Notes under the pieces: model-generated
The model's database searches: none
Told to the model about the DNA's origin: nothing
What the model saw: the letters and a program-made list of their open reading frames with translations, nothing else
Program-made: the position numbers and the translations under genes
Part shown: one piece after another, positions 1 to 13,395 of the stretch
Layout: each line of letters begins with the position of its first letter
Position numbering within the stretch: position 1 is the stretch's first letter
Origin: Apostichopus japonicus
Taxonomy: Eukaryota; Echinodermata; Holothuroidea; Aspidochirotida; Stichopodidae
Reading direction: 5' to 3'
Length of the DNA: 64,000 nt
Assembly: GCF_037975245.1 (NCBI RefSeq)
Contig: NC_092569.1
Coordinates: forward strand, 13,910,501 to 13,974,500

Positions 1-123
1 ATGCTTTGATGATATTAGAAGCACCTCAGTCTTTGAGTCATTCATTTTCAGGCATTTATGTGACATCCATTGCCGAACTGTGGTTATGCACTTCTCTAGA
101 CGATGCACAGTGATACTAAAAAA
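1..123 (-). mobile_element. CR1-like LINE, end of the copy inserted in unit Z
   Basis: These bases match 14285-14405 almost exactly, which is the 5'-truncated end of the CR1-like LINE in unit A. The rest of this copy lies to the left of the window. It is followed by the same flank as in unit A (cctacacaatctgatag), so this is the same insertion carried along by segmental duplication, not an independent insertion. Confidence 0.8.
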
Positions 124-2846
124 CCTACACAATCTGATAGATTAATCGAAATCAACTGACATTATAGTTTTAATCTATTTATTCAGTATTCTTTTCATAT
201 CTAGAAAACGACATTTACTTCTCTCATCTGTTAACAATATGTACAGTGTCAGTTTTTGTTCAATCGATTTTAATACATGCTAACTCTTTAATCTATCTAA
301 ACTAAGATAAATATACTGATACTTTGTTAACTTTGAAAAAGTGTATACAGACTAATGAACTAAAACTATCATTTGTTAGTTGCTTAGACGAACATTCCAA
401 AACTATCACCTTGTGAAGAAGCATGCAAACTAAAGTTTAAGACGAAACAACTGTATTTGTAAATTAAATTGGATATAATTTCATCTAATAAACATTAAAG
501 CACTAGTCAAGACATAGCGAGAACGAAGTTTCATGAACCTACCACATTACATGTTGAGACAATCCATGTTTTTGAAATTCATTTTTGTTGATGGTTGTCA
601 TTTTATCGGTTAACCGAAGCAATTTTGTTTCACCTGTCGAGTTCATGGTTGTAATAGGTACTTTACTCGGTGTTGCTAACTTTTTCATTGAATATATTGC
701 TTGAATGATAAAATATCACATTTGTTGATTTGTTCTAAAAGAACACTAAGCTTTAAGTGGTCACATCATAATTTATTTTAGTCCCGTAATAAGGCAAAAC
801 TAGACACAGGATCGAACGTTACCAAACGTATTTAAAATATACCTCACAATGAAAATAACAACGTTCTTAATTTTTTAATTAGTCCCAGCAGCTTTGGACC
901 AACTACTTATTGACGTTTACTTTGAAAATAAGAATATCATTCTGGATTATGAATATCAATTTGTTTTCTGACGGAGTCAAATACTGAGTAAAATACATCA
1001 TATGTTATCACGTTATACCTGATGTAGGCATCACTGTTGTTGACATCAAATTATTGGATCGTGTCGTCATTTCATCAGATGACGGTAACATTCGCATCCC
1101 ATCTGTTGAGTACAATGTAGTTGTTGATCGGTCACTTGTATCTGTATTTGAAACAACGAAGATGAGGGGTCACTCAGTAACACTAACGTTATGTATTTTT
1201 ATTCTCTGATGTATTTAGATTCAAAACACAGAACTTGATTTGTCTCAATAAACCCTATGCAATCTGATAGAATAATCGAAATCAACTGACATTATTGTTT
1301 TAATCTATTTATTAAGTAATATTTTCATATCCAGAAAACGACTTTTACTTCTCTCATCTGTTAACGAAATGTTCAGTGTCAGGTGTTGTTGAATCGATTA
1401 CAATACATTTTTGCTCCTTAAGCTATCTAAACTAAGATAAATCTATATAAACTCTGTTAACTTTGAAAAAGTGTATACAGACTAATGAACTAAAACTGTC
1501 ATTTGTTAGTTGCTTAGACGACATTGAAAATGTATCGGCTATAATTGTATATAATACACATTAAAGCACTAGTCAAGACATAGCGTGAACAGAGCCCCAA
1601 GAAACTATCACGTTATCTGTTGAGAACATCAATTAAAATTCGTTTTGGTTAATGGTTGTCATTTTATTGGTTAACCGAAGCAAAGTTGTTTAATCTCTTG
1701 AGTGCATGGTTGTAATATAATATTTTACTTTGTGTTGTTGCTAGCTTTTTCATTGAATATATTGCTTGAATGATAACATATCACATGTCTTTTTTCAATC
1801 ATAATCTCTCTGAATGAATCCTACACAATCTGATAGAAGAATCAAAGTTAACTGACATTATTTTTCTAAGCTTTTTAATCAGTAATATTTTCATATCCAG
1901 TAACCAGTAAGGCATCACCTTGTGAAGAAGCATGCAAACTAAAGTTTCAGACGAAACAAATGTATTTGTAAATTAAATTGGATATGATTTCATATAATAA
2001 ACATTAAAGCACTAGTCAAAACATAGCAAGAATAGAGCTCCATTAACCTACCACGTTACATGTTAAGACTATCCATGTTTTTGAAATTCATTTTTGTTGA
2101 TGGTTGTCATTTTATCGGTTAATCGAAGCAATTGTTTTCATCTGTCGAGTGCAGGGTTGTAATTAGTACTTTACTCGGTGTTGCTGCTAACTTTTTCATT
2201 GAGTATATTGCTTGAATGATAAAATATCACATTATTTGAATTCTTCTAATAATAACACTAAGCTTTAAGTGGTCACATCATAATATGTTGGTCCCGTAAT
2301 AAGGCAAAACTATAGACACATAATTGAATGTTAGCAAATGTTAGCAAATGTATGTGAAATATTTACCACACAACGTTCTTAAGCTTTTAATTATTCCCAG
2401 CAGCTTTGGACCAACTTCTTATTGACATTCACTTTGAAAATAAGAATATCATTCTGGTTTATGAATATCAATCTGTTTTCTGACGGAGTCAAATACTGAG
2501 TAAAATACATCAAATGTTATCACGTTACCTGTTGCAGACATCACTGTTGTTGACAACAAATTATTGGATCGTGTTGTCATTTCATCAGTTGACGGTAATA
2601 TTCGCATCCAATCTGTTGAGTACACTGTATTTGTTGATCGGTCACTTGTATCTGTATTTGTAACAACGAAGATGGGGGGGGGGGGGGTCACTCAGTAGAA
2701 CTAACGTTCTGTATTTTTATTCTCTGATGTATTTAGATGGAAAACACATTAATTTATTATTGGGCCACATTGAAATTTGCGCGTGGCAGGGTTGCTAATA
2801 GGCCTAAAGTAAATAACGTTTGAAAGATTGATGCTTTTATGCCGCA

Positions 2847-2894
<48 letters not shown>

Positions 2895-2958
2895 TGTGGC
2901 ATAAAAGGGCATATATATGCGTCATATATATATATATGTATGTATATATATATATATG

Positions 2959-3016
<58 letters not shown>

Positions 3017-4200
3017 AATTATTAGACTGACCACACGATTGAATTCAAATGCGGTTGTATTTCTAGTTCAATGTGACCTTTTTGTTGGATTTAATGACGT
3101 ACGGAACAAGGAACCCGTTTATGTCTGACTCAGCAGTAGTGCATACAAGCGCTTCTACTTTGTTGTTGCTACTTTCGTAAAACAAAAATTGTATGTACGT
3201 GGTGAAGTTCTCAAGAAACTCTATGACATTAACGATTTATTGAAGTCTGAACATTACGCCAGAATATTATACTAAAATAACAGTTATGCTGACACGAAAT
3301 GCAGGCACAGCTCCGCATTGAACAGCGTTAGACTTAATACTTATTGACGTCCACTTTGAAAACAATATCATTCTGGTTTATGAATATCAATCTGTTTTCT
3401 GACGGAGTCAAATACTGAAAAATAGTGCAGTATTTGTTATCACGTTACCTGTTGTAGGCATCCCTGTTGAAGTCAACAAATTCTTGGATGGTGTTGTCAT
3501 TTCATCAGTTGACGGTGATATTCTCATCCCATCTGTTGAGTACACTGTAGTTGCTGATTGGTCACTCATATCCGTTCCCAATGTACTTATTGTATCTATA
3601 AACGAAACATCGAAGATGAGCGGTCACAGTATGCACTAAAGCACTGTATATTTATTCTCTAGTTCATTAAGATGGAAAACACATTACTTGATTTGTCTCA
3701 ATGAACCATACACAATCTGATGGAAGAATCGAGATCAACTGATATGATTGTTTTAATCCATTTTATCAGTATTATTTTCATATCCAGTAAACAACTTTTT
3801 ATTTCTCTCATCTGTAAACGAAATGTTCAGTGTCAGCTGTTGTTCAATCGATTTCAATACATGTTAAATCTTTAAACTATCTAAACTAAGATATATTTAT
3901 ATAAACTTTGTTAACTTTGAAAAGTGTGGACAGAATAAAGAACTTCAGCTGTCAAGACACAGCGAGAACAGAGCCCCGAGAAACTATCACGTTATCTGTT
4001 GTGAATATCAATGGTTTTGAAAAATCATTTTGGTTTATGGTTTTCATTTCATTGGTTAACCGACGCAATGTTGTTTCATCTTTTAAGCACATGGTTGGAA
4101 CATAGTATTTTTCTTTGTGTTGTTGCAGGCTTTTTTCATTGAATGTATTGATTGAATGATAAAATATCACATGTGTTGATTTTTCCATAATAATTCGAAA
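124..4200 (-). repeat. Amplified Ser/Thr-exon modules of unit Z
   Basis: The intron-exon block recurs about three to four times. It starts with a conserved intron stretch (cacaatctgatag at about 129, 1260, 1825 and 3714), then type K and type T exons alternate. The type T exons encode PSTDEMTT-like runs and the type K exons LTDKMTTIN-like runs. The same block recurs at 14410-16135 in unit A, whereas unit B has one exon of each type. This is local exon amplification by tandem duplication of about 1 kb, not a transposon. Confidence 0.75.
2852..3012. repeat. TA dinucleotide microsatellite, two tracts
   Basis: Two (TA)n tracts, 2852-2889 and 2924-3012, are separated by a short palindromic piece: gccgcattattta on the left and taaataatgtggc on the right are inverted copies. 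The Tyr-Ile open frames on both strands are a by-product of the repeat and are not genes. Confidence 0.9.
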
Positions 4201-5209
4201 TTAACTGATTATATTTTTGGCTATTTAATCGGTATTACAGCAGGTAATTGTGCTCGCTAATATTATGTCTCCTAACTTTTGATGGTTAAGTTCTACCTAC
4301 ATGTTTACCTTTAGCTAAAGCTCTACTATAACCATTACCTTTAGTTTGGTGGCACGGTCCACCACAACGGTTCTTTTCCATAAAATCTTGAAATTCGCAT
4401 AGACCTGAGAAAAGCAAATGAAACATATTTATCAAATAGGGATGAAATTTGATTAGCGGGAATACTGACTACGCTCATTTTTTAATTCGATGAGCTGATA
4501 GAGATAATTATATAGAGCAGGAGAAATTGATAGTATATAAAACGTATATGGCCTAATAGTGTTAAAAATCTTATTGCAACAAAGTAATGTCAGATGTATC
4601 ATGTAGGACTTCCGTCCACAAAAGCCATTAGCAAAGAAAGGTTTTATCATTTTGTTTATTGCTGTGATGTAGTGTTTGCCATCTTGGTGACTGATAGTGT
4701 TGGTATATATTGGACTGTCATGTGTTGTTGGAGGATAAAAACGGTTCATGTCTTCCGATAAAAGAAAGATGCAAGTAATATAAAATGATATCATTCATGT
4801 CTCTCCTATTACTTTCACTTTGAATTAGTGTTGAAATGAGAAACCAATATGGTTGAATAATACCTGGGTTTAATATATCTCACGACGTTCTCAAATGTCA
4901 CATATATTTGCGATTAAGAACCGCTATGACCTTCGACATGATCAACAAATGATGACTGTGATAACCAAATACACACGTACGATTTAATGTAAGGGAGTTT
5001 CGTCATGTTTAGCAATCGAATAAAATTAAGTATTTCGGAGAAAAACCATAACTTCCCTCGGAACCATTGCTAATTTTTAGTACATAAACTTTAGTAAAAT
5101 GATAATTTCGCTTCGTTTACTTACCCATCGCTCTGACAAAATTGATGTTCTGCCTAACCAGAAATCCAAAAACTAAGATGTACGTCCAAGTAACATAGCG
5201 ATTAGCTAT

Positions 5210-8200
5210 CTTCAAGTCGTAATAAATACTTTCTTTTAAACTAAATTTAAACTAAAATTGCGAAAATGTTACCTCGTTTTGTGGGAAAAGTAACCCGATA
5301 GGAGAGTCTATGGCAAAGTAAATGCCACCCTCATTCAAGTATTAAATATATCATAAAAGCAATTAGGGTATAATCTGCAGAATTCGATATTGCAGCCAGT
5401 TGTTTTGATTCCTTTGATGTGTTGGCTTACACATATAGGTTAGACCAAACACTATACTTTACAGATACATTTTGCAACAGGATATTTGCAAATTAAGCAG
5501 AGAATAAGCAGTAACGTGCTAAATTGCACATCTTTGTTCAAGGAAAGAGGGTACTTTTTTAATTATAGAAATTCGATACACTTTTGAAATTACGAAGCGC
5601 CTATGCATTTAACTTTTTTCAATACTTAGTAATATTATTGGAGCTTTATCGGTCAATAATTTGGAACTATTATTGAGTATGTCCATTGCTTCCTCTGAAT
5701 TTTCCTTGAAGGAAAAATATTGACAAGTGGGAGAACTTACTTCTCAGTTATAAAATATTGCACGAGAAACGTTTCTTTTAATGTGAAATATCATCTTTAG
5801 TGCATTATGATCAGTATAACTATCAACATCAGAATAACATCCATGACTAGCCAGATACACCTTGCATGTTTTCCATTAAACTTTGGTTATTCGTTTAAGT
5901 CGTTAACCCCGCCCCCCCCCCCCCCCCCCCACCCCACGCACCAAAACAATTGTTTTGGGAGATTTGTTCTCATTAATTACTAATTAATTAGCGTTATGAG
6001 ATGAGAAGATCTAGACGGATGTTATAAGAATCTCATTTTAGAGAATGGAACTCTATCAAGTGTGTACTACTTTTTAGAATTGATTGATTTGAGTATAGGT
6101 TAATATCCCCTTTTCCATTGTTCATATTAAAACTAAAAACAAAGGGGTTTGGGTTGAAGAAATTGTCATATTGACTGAAATGTGTAGTAGCTCAATAACT
6201 ACTTGGATTCCATGTCTTTAAAAATCAATTAGGCAATCGATGGATTTGCAGGTTTCATCCCATAATTTGGGTATAGGACCAGTGTTATCGTCGCCGATAA
6301 CTTATTTTTTTAAAAGGAGCGTCTTTACGTTATTTGTTTGTATGTGTCCTCTAATGCATCATATTATGTCTTTCGGTCTCTGTGTTGTTGTTGTTACAAC
6401 AGCTTTGTAATGTGTTATTTGTTATTGACTTAATTGTGTTCATTTCTTCTACTTTCAGCGTGCTTTTATGGCACGAGTGCGAAATAAAAGGAGCACATCG
6501 GTCCCGTCAAACGACTCCTGGCTCGTTATTTAGAGACACACACAGTGACAACTGGTATTAAGGTCACCACTCTGACTGACAAATGTTTGAACTACATACT
6601 GTAAGTCTTGCATTTGAATGACATCTTTTCCTTTGATATCTTGTGTTACTATGCATCAAGCATTCATTGAAACAGTTCATTTAGACAGTCTTGTCTTCAT
6701 ATCTGGTATGACACTTTCAGATATGTTATCATCTTGGCATATGCATATGCACAATATCTGGAAAAACACATTATTTTTTGTCAAAGTTAAATTTGCAGCA
6801 ATTTTGTAAAGCAACCGAAACCAGCTTCCAAAAATCTAACTTTTCGGGAATTTGTCATTATGAAACGTGAACGGATTTGGGTAACTTTGATCCATGATCC
6901 TTATTGACCATTTGACAATTTTAAAATTAAGAACTTTGTAGATGGTCAGACATATAAAGTTTCGAAATTTGTTTTTTGCATTGTTGATGTAAGTTCAAAA
7001 TAATAAGAAAAATATGTCTTGGGAGAATATTCCATATCGATTAAAATATGTCATTGGATTTAATTGATGAAACAATAGAGTGTATTTGTTTGATTGATAT
7101 TCTGTTGTGCAACTGCAACTTATTTATGGTCATGGAATTGCCGAATCAACTCAGAAATTGATCACCCCCCCCCCACCCAAAAACAACAGCATTCAGAAGA
7201 AATCATCGGCCTGAAACCGACTGCTTCTATTAACAGTTGGACAAATAATATGCTAGAATTACGGTTTGTCTCTTCTATACACTGAATTTGAGATCCTGAT
7301 AAAATGTCCTCAAACTAAGACAAGCGGTGTTCAAAATTACCAATTATTATGTGAATTTAATACATCACTGGACGTACCTGCCTAAAGGAAAGATAACAAC
7401 GTTCTAGGTACACAAACCAGTCGCATTTTTTTTCAGGAGAAACACATCATAAATGCAAACAACTCATTTCATAAATTTTACGGATAGTTTTCTGATGCGG
7501 CATGTATCAGGAAAGATATATCTATTGTATTTACTCTTTGGCATGAAAGCTGCGGTTTGTGAATGCGTTGTAACTGCATACAAACCGATGAGTTTCCATT
7601 GACAGCTCTGCAAATTTTCTACCAAAAACATCCCTAAATGACTAATAGTTATTCCATGAGTAGTAATTCAATTCCATGCTGTCGTCGTCGGAAAATTTAA
7701 CATGTTAAAAGAAACAGTGTATACAACAAAAAAGTAGTAATTGGAAAAATATTGGCACTTTCTTTCCACGTTGCTATTTAAAGTATAGTTTGACGATATG
7801 CATACAAATGAATTACATTGTTATTGGATTACAGTATATTAAGCTCTGATCAACTAAGACAACCAAACTGTTTTCATCAATATTTGCAATATACACATGA
7901 TTATTCCTCATTGAAAACATATCAATAAAACTGGCAATAATTTTGTATCACAATTATTTGAATGCTCTTAATTAACGCTTAATTGAGTACAAAAGTGTGT
8001 GTCATAGCTTTAATATAATATTTATTTATCAAACATTTTCTTAAATGATCGAATATTGTAAAGATATAAACATAACATAACATAAAAAAATACAGCGTAG
8101 TCTTACAACAGTACCAATGCGTTCGCAAGACAACATAAACTGTTAAATGCGAGTAATTAGTAGGATACCATCAAGGGGTCTGAACCGTAGCGCCTGAACT

Positions 8201-8277
8201 ATTGTTAGTAAGAAACTTATTAGTTATCATGTCGTAATGAAGCAAGTGATGAAATAATTGTTAGGCTATATAACCTT
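5210..8277. other. Spacer upstream of unit Z, duplicated upstream of unit A
   Basis: No gene is supported. Most of it aligns with 18241-20560, the matching spacer of unit A, which shows that the duplicated unit includes the 5' flank. It contains a poly-C run at about 5911-5930 and a shorter one at about 7164. A short plus-strand stretch after a ttctactttcag acceptor-like site (about 6459-6530) reads MARVRNKRS and on to a stop. In the unit A copy that acceptor is cac, so I do not call an exon. Confidence 0.6.
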
Positions 8278-8528
8278 TCAATTTAAAGTTTTAATCTTCA
8301 CTTCTATGTAAGTCGTGTTGCAAATACGTGCTTGAGCACCTCGTTCAGAAGTGCAAATGCCAGTGTCCCATCTAATACCGTATATACCATTGGGATTTAT
8401 AGAGTAGCAGCTGTTATACCATCAACCGCCTGTATGACGAACACTGCAGGTTTGACTCTGAGACATGTCATTGTCTTGATCGTAGGTGGTGAATTTCATA
8501 CCGCGGTGAAAATCCATGTAATCGAAAA
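8278..8528 (-). pseudogene. Orphan fibrinogen-domain terminal exon with a nonsense codon
   Basis: Read on the minus strand from an AG acceptor (ctcatgtcag), this is exactly 251 nt, the same length and phase as the terminal FReD exons at 9719-9969 and 22775-23025. It encodes YMDFHRGMKFTTYDQDND (the calcium-site motif), then HTGG, then a TGA where the paralogues have the first W of GGWW. It continues in frame with WYNSCYSINPNGIYG, RWDTGIC and VKIKTLN before its own stop. The sequence is more diverged than A is from B. No neighbouring 268-nt FReD exon is visible, so this is a lone remnant of an older copy. No open frame marks it on the coding strand because of the stop. Confidence 0.85.
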
Positions 8529-9718
8529 CTGACATGAGGTAAACGTATATTTTATGTTTAGATTGACACTGTCGTTAGTGGTAAATGCAGTGGTGAGTAG
8601 AAGTTTGTAGAATTATTATAAATTATGTCTAAACCTTTTACAGTACCCTGGAGATGGACAGAAAAGATTATATTCTGGTCAAATAATTACATTACACTAC
8701 ATTACATTACAGAAAAAAGACAGCTCATTTCAGCACTTAACATAACATGAAATTACAGTACCGTCTCATTACAGTTTATTGCAGTACTTTACATTGCATT
8801 ACAATTTCCCTGAATTGGAATTGTGTTGTCGTATCTAATATCAACATTTTATTCACATGAAGCCGTGTAGCATAAATTATGGATAAATAAGATCTATTGT
8901 ATGCAGGGACATCGCTAGACGGGGGGGGGGGGAGACGGGGGGAGTGGGGATGTCTCATTCCCCAATCTTGGTAAAACTGACGATAGTTGGAAAATGTGAG
9001 TGCAACAGTCGGAATATAAGACACACACACACACACACATATACATATATATATATATATATTGATGACAAATAGGAAAACTGATTTCTTATCATATTTA
9101 CTGAAAATTTAACAATTTTATACTAATTTATAAAGCTATGTAATGCTATCAGAATAAACTGAGAAAACCATTTAGTTTGATTTTGAGATGATTTCATAAC
9201 AGTGAAGGTAATCAGCTGTAATCAAAGAGTTTTAATCCAAATTATTAAGTGAAATGTTTTCCCTTTGCTTTCTTACATATGCCTACTGAAACCAAGAACG
9301 AGTCCGCGCAACACAATTGATAATTCAAATACATTATTTACATTATCTGTATCCTCTTTTTTTTGAATAGGAGGATATAGTAGCCTTTTCAACTACAACT
9401 TTATATTTGAATAATTATAATCTGCTGGTTTGGAGAAACAAGACTGAACCCACTTTGTCACGAAAATGTGATATATAAATGAACCCTGAGTAATAACCCT
9501 TAGCTTAGCTTCTAGTACGTCGTACACCATATAACCTGAATATTATCGAGTTAAGTTCATTACTCTTCTGTAAGCAAAGCTGTCGTAATCCTTTCGGTTC
9601 GCCATTTATCACCCCTATCGATTAAAATTAGACATCCATCAAACATAGCAATTTTTAAAGATCCGTGGGTATCACGACTTCACAGAAGAAATGGTCGCGA
9701 ACATATGTTAGTCGAGCC
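8529..9718. other. Spacer downstream of FReD unit A
   Basis: The stretch has a poly-G run (8921-8932) and a (CA)n/(TA)n microsatellite (9020-9061). From 9062 it aligns with 22090-22774, the 3' flank of unit B. On the minus strand the poly(A) signal AATAAA of unit B (22660-22665) is GATAAA here (9604-9609). No gene is seen. Confidence 0.6.
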
Positions 9719-10967
9719 TCACAACGGCTTAATTTTCATATCCACTGCTGCAACAGAACAGTTTTTATCGCGTGTAATCCTCTGATATAAACAGATACCT
9801 GTATCCCAATGGTCACCGTAGATTCCATTCAACACAATAGAATGACAAGCATTGAACCACCAGCCGCCAGGATGATAAGCAGAATTAGCACAATTTTGGT
9901 TGGCTAAGTCATTGTCCTGATCGTAAGTTGAAAATTTCATATCTCGATGGTAATTCATGTAGTCATATTCTGTTAAATGTATAAACAAGAGAGTTTATTA
10001 TAATAAGCTTCGTTTTAAATGCATGAGAAAACTTTTCAAACTTACCCATTACCTTTTACAATAATTAGATAACTAATATATACCACATAAATAGTATGAT
10101 TGATTAATATATATTTATTAAAATATAATGTTACACGTTAACTGAAAAAAGTACAAACATATTATGTATTTATATTTTTTATTGGCAATCTAAGGCTTCC
10201 TGCAACCTAAACAAGAATGTAGGTGAATAAAATTGACCTAAACGTAGGATTGTGTAGATGGATTTTTCGATGTTTTCCAAGAACTTAGCATTTTCAGACT
10301 ATCAATGCTCTCTCAATCTTTCACTCGTCTTAAGCGATGCTGATACATATACTACGTCATTCATACAAACAACTATACATCTTACATGCAGTCAACATAA
10401 CCAGACTAAATTGAACTCGTTCAGAGGTATTTCCTATTCGCGGAACAATACGTACCGAAGCTCCCTGTGTAGCTTCCAAGCGTTATTTCGTATTGTGTTG
10501 CCTCGGAGCTAACTCGAAACAGGTTGTAATGAAGATATGCACTGTCATCGTTGGTATTGTTGAACCAAATATCAATTCTTAGTTGATGATCTCTCTGAGC
10601 TGATATGACGTGTAATTTCTCATTTCCAAGCCAGAAACTAGAATTGAGATCACCAAATCCATCTCTGTAGTTATTCCAAGTTTCATAAAATGAAACAGAA
10701 CCATCAACCTGCTTCTGAAACAGCTGTGTAAATAGTAATGACTTATTTCATAGAAGTATGCACTAGTAAATATTTCTATAAGATCTACAGTTTTTATGAA
10801 GATAACAACATTTGCGTTTGGTAAATATGTTATAACTGCTCAGCTATAGATGAATTTGTGCAACCAACGAAAACCTTCCTTGATAAGACTTCAAATATGA
10901 TAATTAAGAAAAGACCGATGATGCTACTATTATTTAATTTATCTACTTCAAGAAACCTTGTTTTTTT

Positions 10968-11508
10968 TCATACGATTCCTACATAAACGTTAACCAATAT
11001 GGCATATCTCTTGTAGCCTACAAAGTTACGAACAAGTTACAATGTATCGCATGTTAAAACTTGACCCAGAGCCTGATATTACGAACTGATGTCGTCACAT
11101 CGTAACGTAACATTTGGTAAGTGAGAGGCTATTATTAGCATTTGGGAACCATTTCAGAGGGTAGTTGAAGATCCAAATACAAGAGTTTGCAACATTAAGT
11201 TCACGATCCTCAACCTCAACCCCCTTAATTTCATGATCACAGGGTGTTAGCAACTTCGTTGTTTGTTCAGTAGGAGGACAGGAACATTTATACTGAGCAG
11301 CGATTTATCTTTAAAATGTGTTTAGTAAAACGTTTGACAGATTTTGAAACTTTCTATAATTGAAAACCACCTTTTTACCACATGTATGGTGTTAATAATA
11401 AGAATGCCAGTTTAAGCTCTGTGATTTTTTTTTAATTTAAATTTACATTTACTCATTTGAATTTTCCATTTTACATCATGTTCTTTCTTTATTGTATATT
11501 GAGCGTTC
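10968..11508. other. About 540-bp insertion in a FReD intron of unit A
   Basis: Unit B joins the two flanks directly (tacttcaagaaa next to gagcgttgtgcgaaaatgtg, near 23858-23890). Unit A has about 540 extra bases between them. The insert shows no open frame or clear terminal repeats. It could be a decayed non-autonomous transposon, or B could have lost the segment. Confidence 0.55.
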
Positions 11509-13395
11509 TACGAAAATGTGAAATGAACAGTATGCTGGTTTACTGAGGAAAACTTACCATCCAACCATCTTTGCAATAAACTTGGAATGGTTCATGTGCC
11601 CAAGAAGGTGGACGTATCGAATAAATGCCCTCTTCGTTGGATAAACCATGATAAACGTCCTGACAGTTTGTGATTACTTGACAAATCGTACCATTTCCCC
11701 AGTAGCTCTCTTTACACTTGCAAGATGAACTTTGACCTTGGTTCTGACAGGTTGCATTATGACTGCAAGAGTATTCTTCACAGTGGGGAACATCATTTTC
11801 ACATGTGCAACGTTTTGTTCAGTTTAAGTTAACATGCAATGATCCGTTCTGTGCAGAAATGTTCAAGAATACGAGCATGAACGTTAACTGTGCTAAAGCA
11901 AGACTCATTCAACTGTTAATATTAAATAATACATAAGTGGAAAATGTGTTTTCATATTGTCTTTTGCAAACTAAATGTATTTGAAAAGATCTTTTCTCGA
12001 TTACGAAACATTGGGACTGTCGTACAAAACCGTGAGAAAATAGAAAGGTAATCCTCTCATAACTCCTAAAAAACTAAATCCCGGAAAATTAATCATTCTA
12101 CCCCACCTGAAGAAATCACAAGTGATATCCAAATCTGACTAATAACAACTACTCACCTTCAAGGTACGTTTCAAAAGAACTTCGTCTTCTTATAGCTATA
12201 TCGTAAAAGGTTAAAGGAAGGGAATTTCTTCAACGCTGTATATAAAGCCACAAGTTCACCAACAAATGTTTAAGCTATTTAATTTCTTTACACTCTCTTT
12301 AAAACATTTTCGCAGTTAAAGAAAGGCGGAATATGCGAAATGCAAACATGCGAGTTATTTGAAAATACCGAAATGACTCCTGTGGGCGAGTGGTAGCACC
12401 CGCATTCATTCAACGGTATACATGCTCCATCTTTGATTAGGAATTATCCATCTGGACAGACGCACGTATAACCTGGTTCATCATCACAGCTCTTAAAACA
12501 TCCATGGAGTCCTTCTGGATCATAGCACGTAGTTTGGCATGAACAGTTCATCCATATCATGTTGTTTGGGCAGGATTCTGAAGTATAATGAGATTTTCGG
12601 CAGTCGCAACAATTGCTATTAACCATTGATTCAACAAAGTGACGGTTCTTTCAAATGCTCACCTGGCAAAATGTTTAAAACCTTACAAATTCCAAATAGA
12701 GATATAGTTTTCTAGAAGAAGTCCCTATAAAGCTGTTAGAATTATTTTAAGTATCAATATAGTGCCTTGTAGTTTCATCATTTTGAGTTGGATTTTCAGG
12801 GTGTTTCTAACATGTGTGAGTTTAATTAAACCGAGAGTAATGCAGAATATTGCAAAGACTACGTGTCGTGAGCGGAAATTTAATTGGCTATTGGAGATAT
12901 TCTGATTATGAAATGAAACTAACCTATTTAATATTTCAAAAAGCTACTGTAAATGTTAAGTTTTGTGATTATATATAGAATTTTACCGTTTACACATTAT
13001 TTAAAAAATATAAATAAGAAACGTTAGACGGCCCGGCGGTAGGCAATTCACATATGTCTTTCTATTCTTAAACTTGTATCTCCAATTGTGAACGGAAGGA
13101 ATTTTACGCTGAATGGTATACGGCTTTAAATCACCTGTTGTAGGCATCCGTGTTGTTGGTAACCCAATTGTACTTGTAGTTGTTGTTTTCGTTGACGTGT
13201 CAACGGTTGACGTAAATAATCGCATTTCATCCGTAGAAGGCATCCATGCTGAGTTTATTCCTTCCAATTCTATTTCCAGTTCAATTATCTCACCTGTAAA
13301 AGGAAATGATGGGTGTCAGTTGTAGTTCAATAAACTGTCTTTTGACTCTCTGAAGCATTTATATTGAAAACACACTACTTGATTTACCTCAATAA

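Larger units (their letters stand above)
1..5209 (-). pseudogene. FReD gene, unit Z: 5' half only, start codon lost
   Basis: This is the 5' part of a paralogue of the 22775-28229 gene; the TIL and fibrinogen exons would lie left of the window. Exon 1 (5125-5209) encodes a hydrophobic signal-peptide-like segment (YILVFGFLV) and ends in a good donor, but the codon aligned with the ATG of unit A at 18240 is ATA here. Exon 2 (4339-4404, 66 nt) is open and keeps the C...CGGPC cysteine pattern. Ser/Thr exons of type T at 3449-3595, 2529-2651 and 1019-1141 keep frame, phase 1 and GT/AG sites. Exons of type K near 3996-4126, 2060-2186, 1617-1740 and 551-675 have damaged donors and some have shifted frames. 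A CR1-like LINE lies at the left edge. An upstream alternative start cannot be excluded, so 'pseudogene' is an inference, though a strong one. Confidence 0.65.

Noticed and set aside
3908-4188. Open frames of both strands around 4.0 kb as small genes
   Set aside because: They are a degenerate K-type Ser/Thr exon and its antisense shadow.
6459-6560. Small plus-strand exon (MARVRNKRS...) shared by both spacers
   Set aside because: The acceptor is lost in the second copy and the frame ends after about 20 codons; sharing is explained by segmental duplication.
8332-8532. Plus-strand 66-codon frame
   Set aside because: It is the antisense of the orphan FReD exon, which explains the open stretch.
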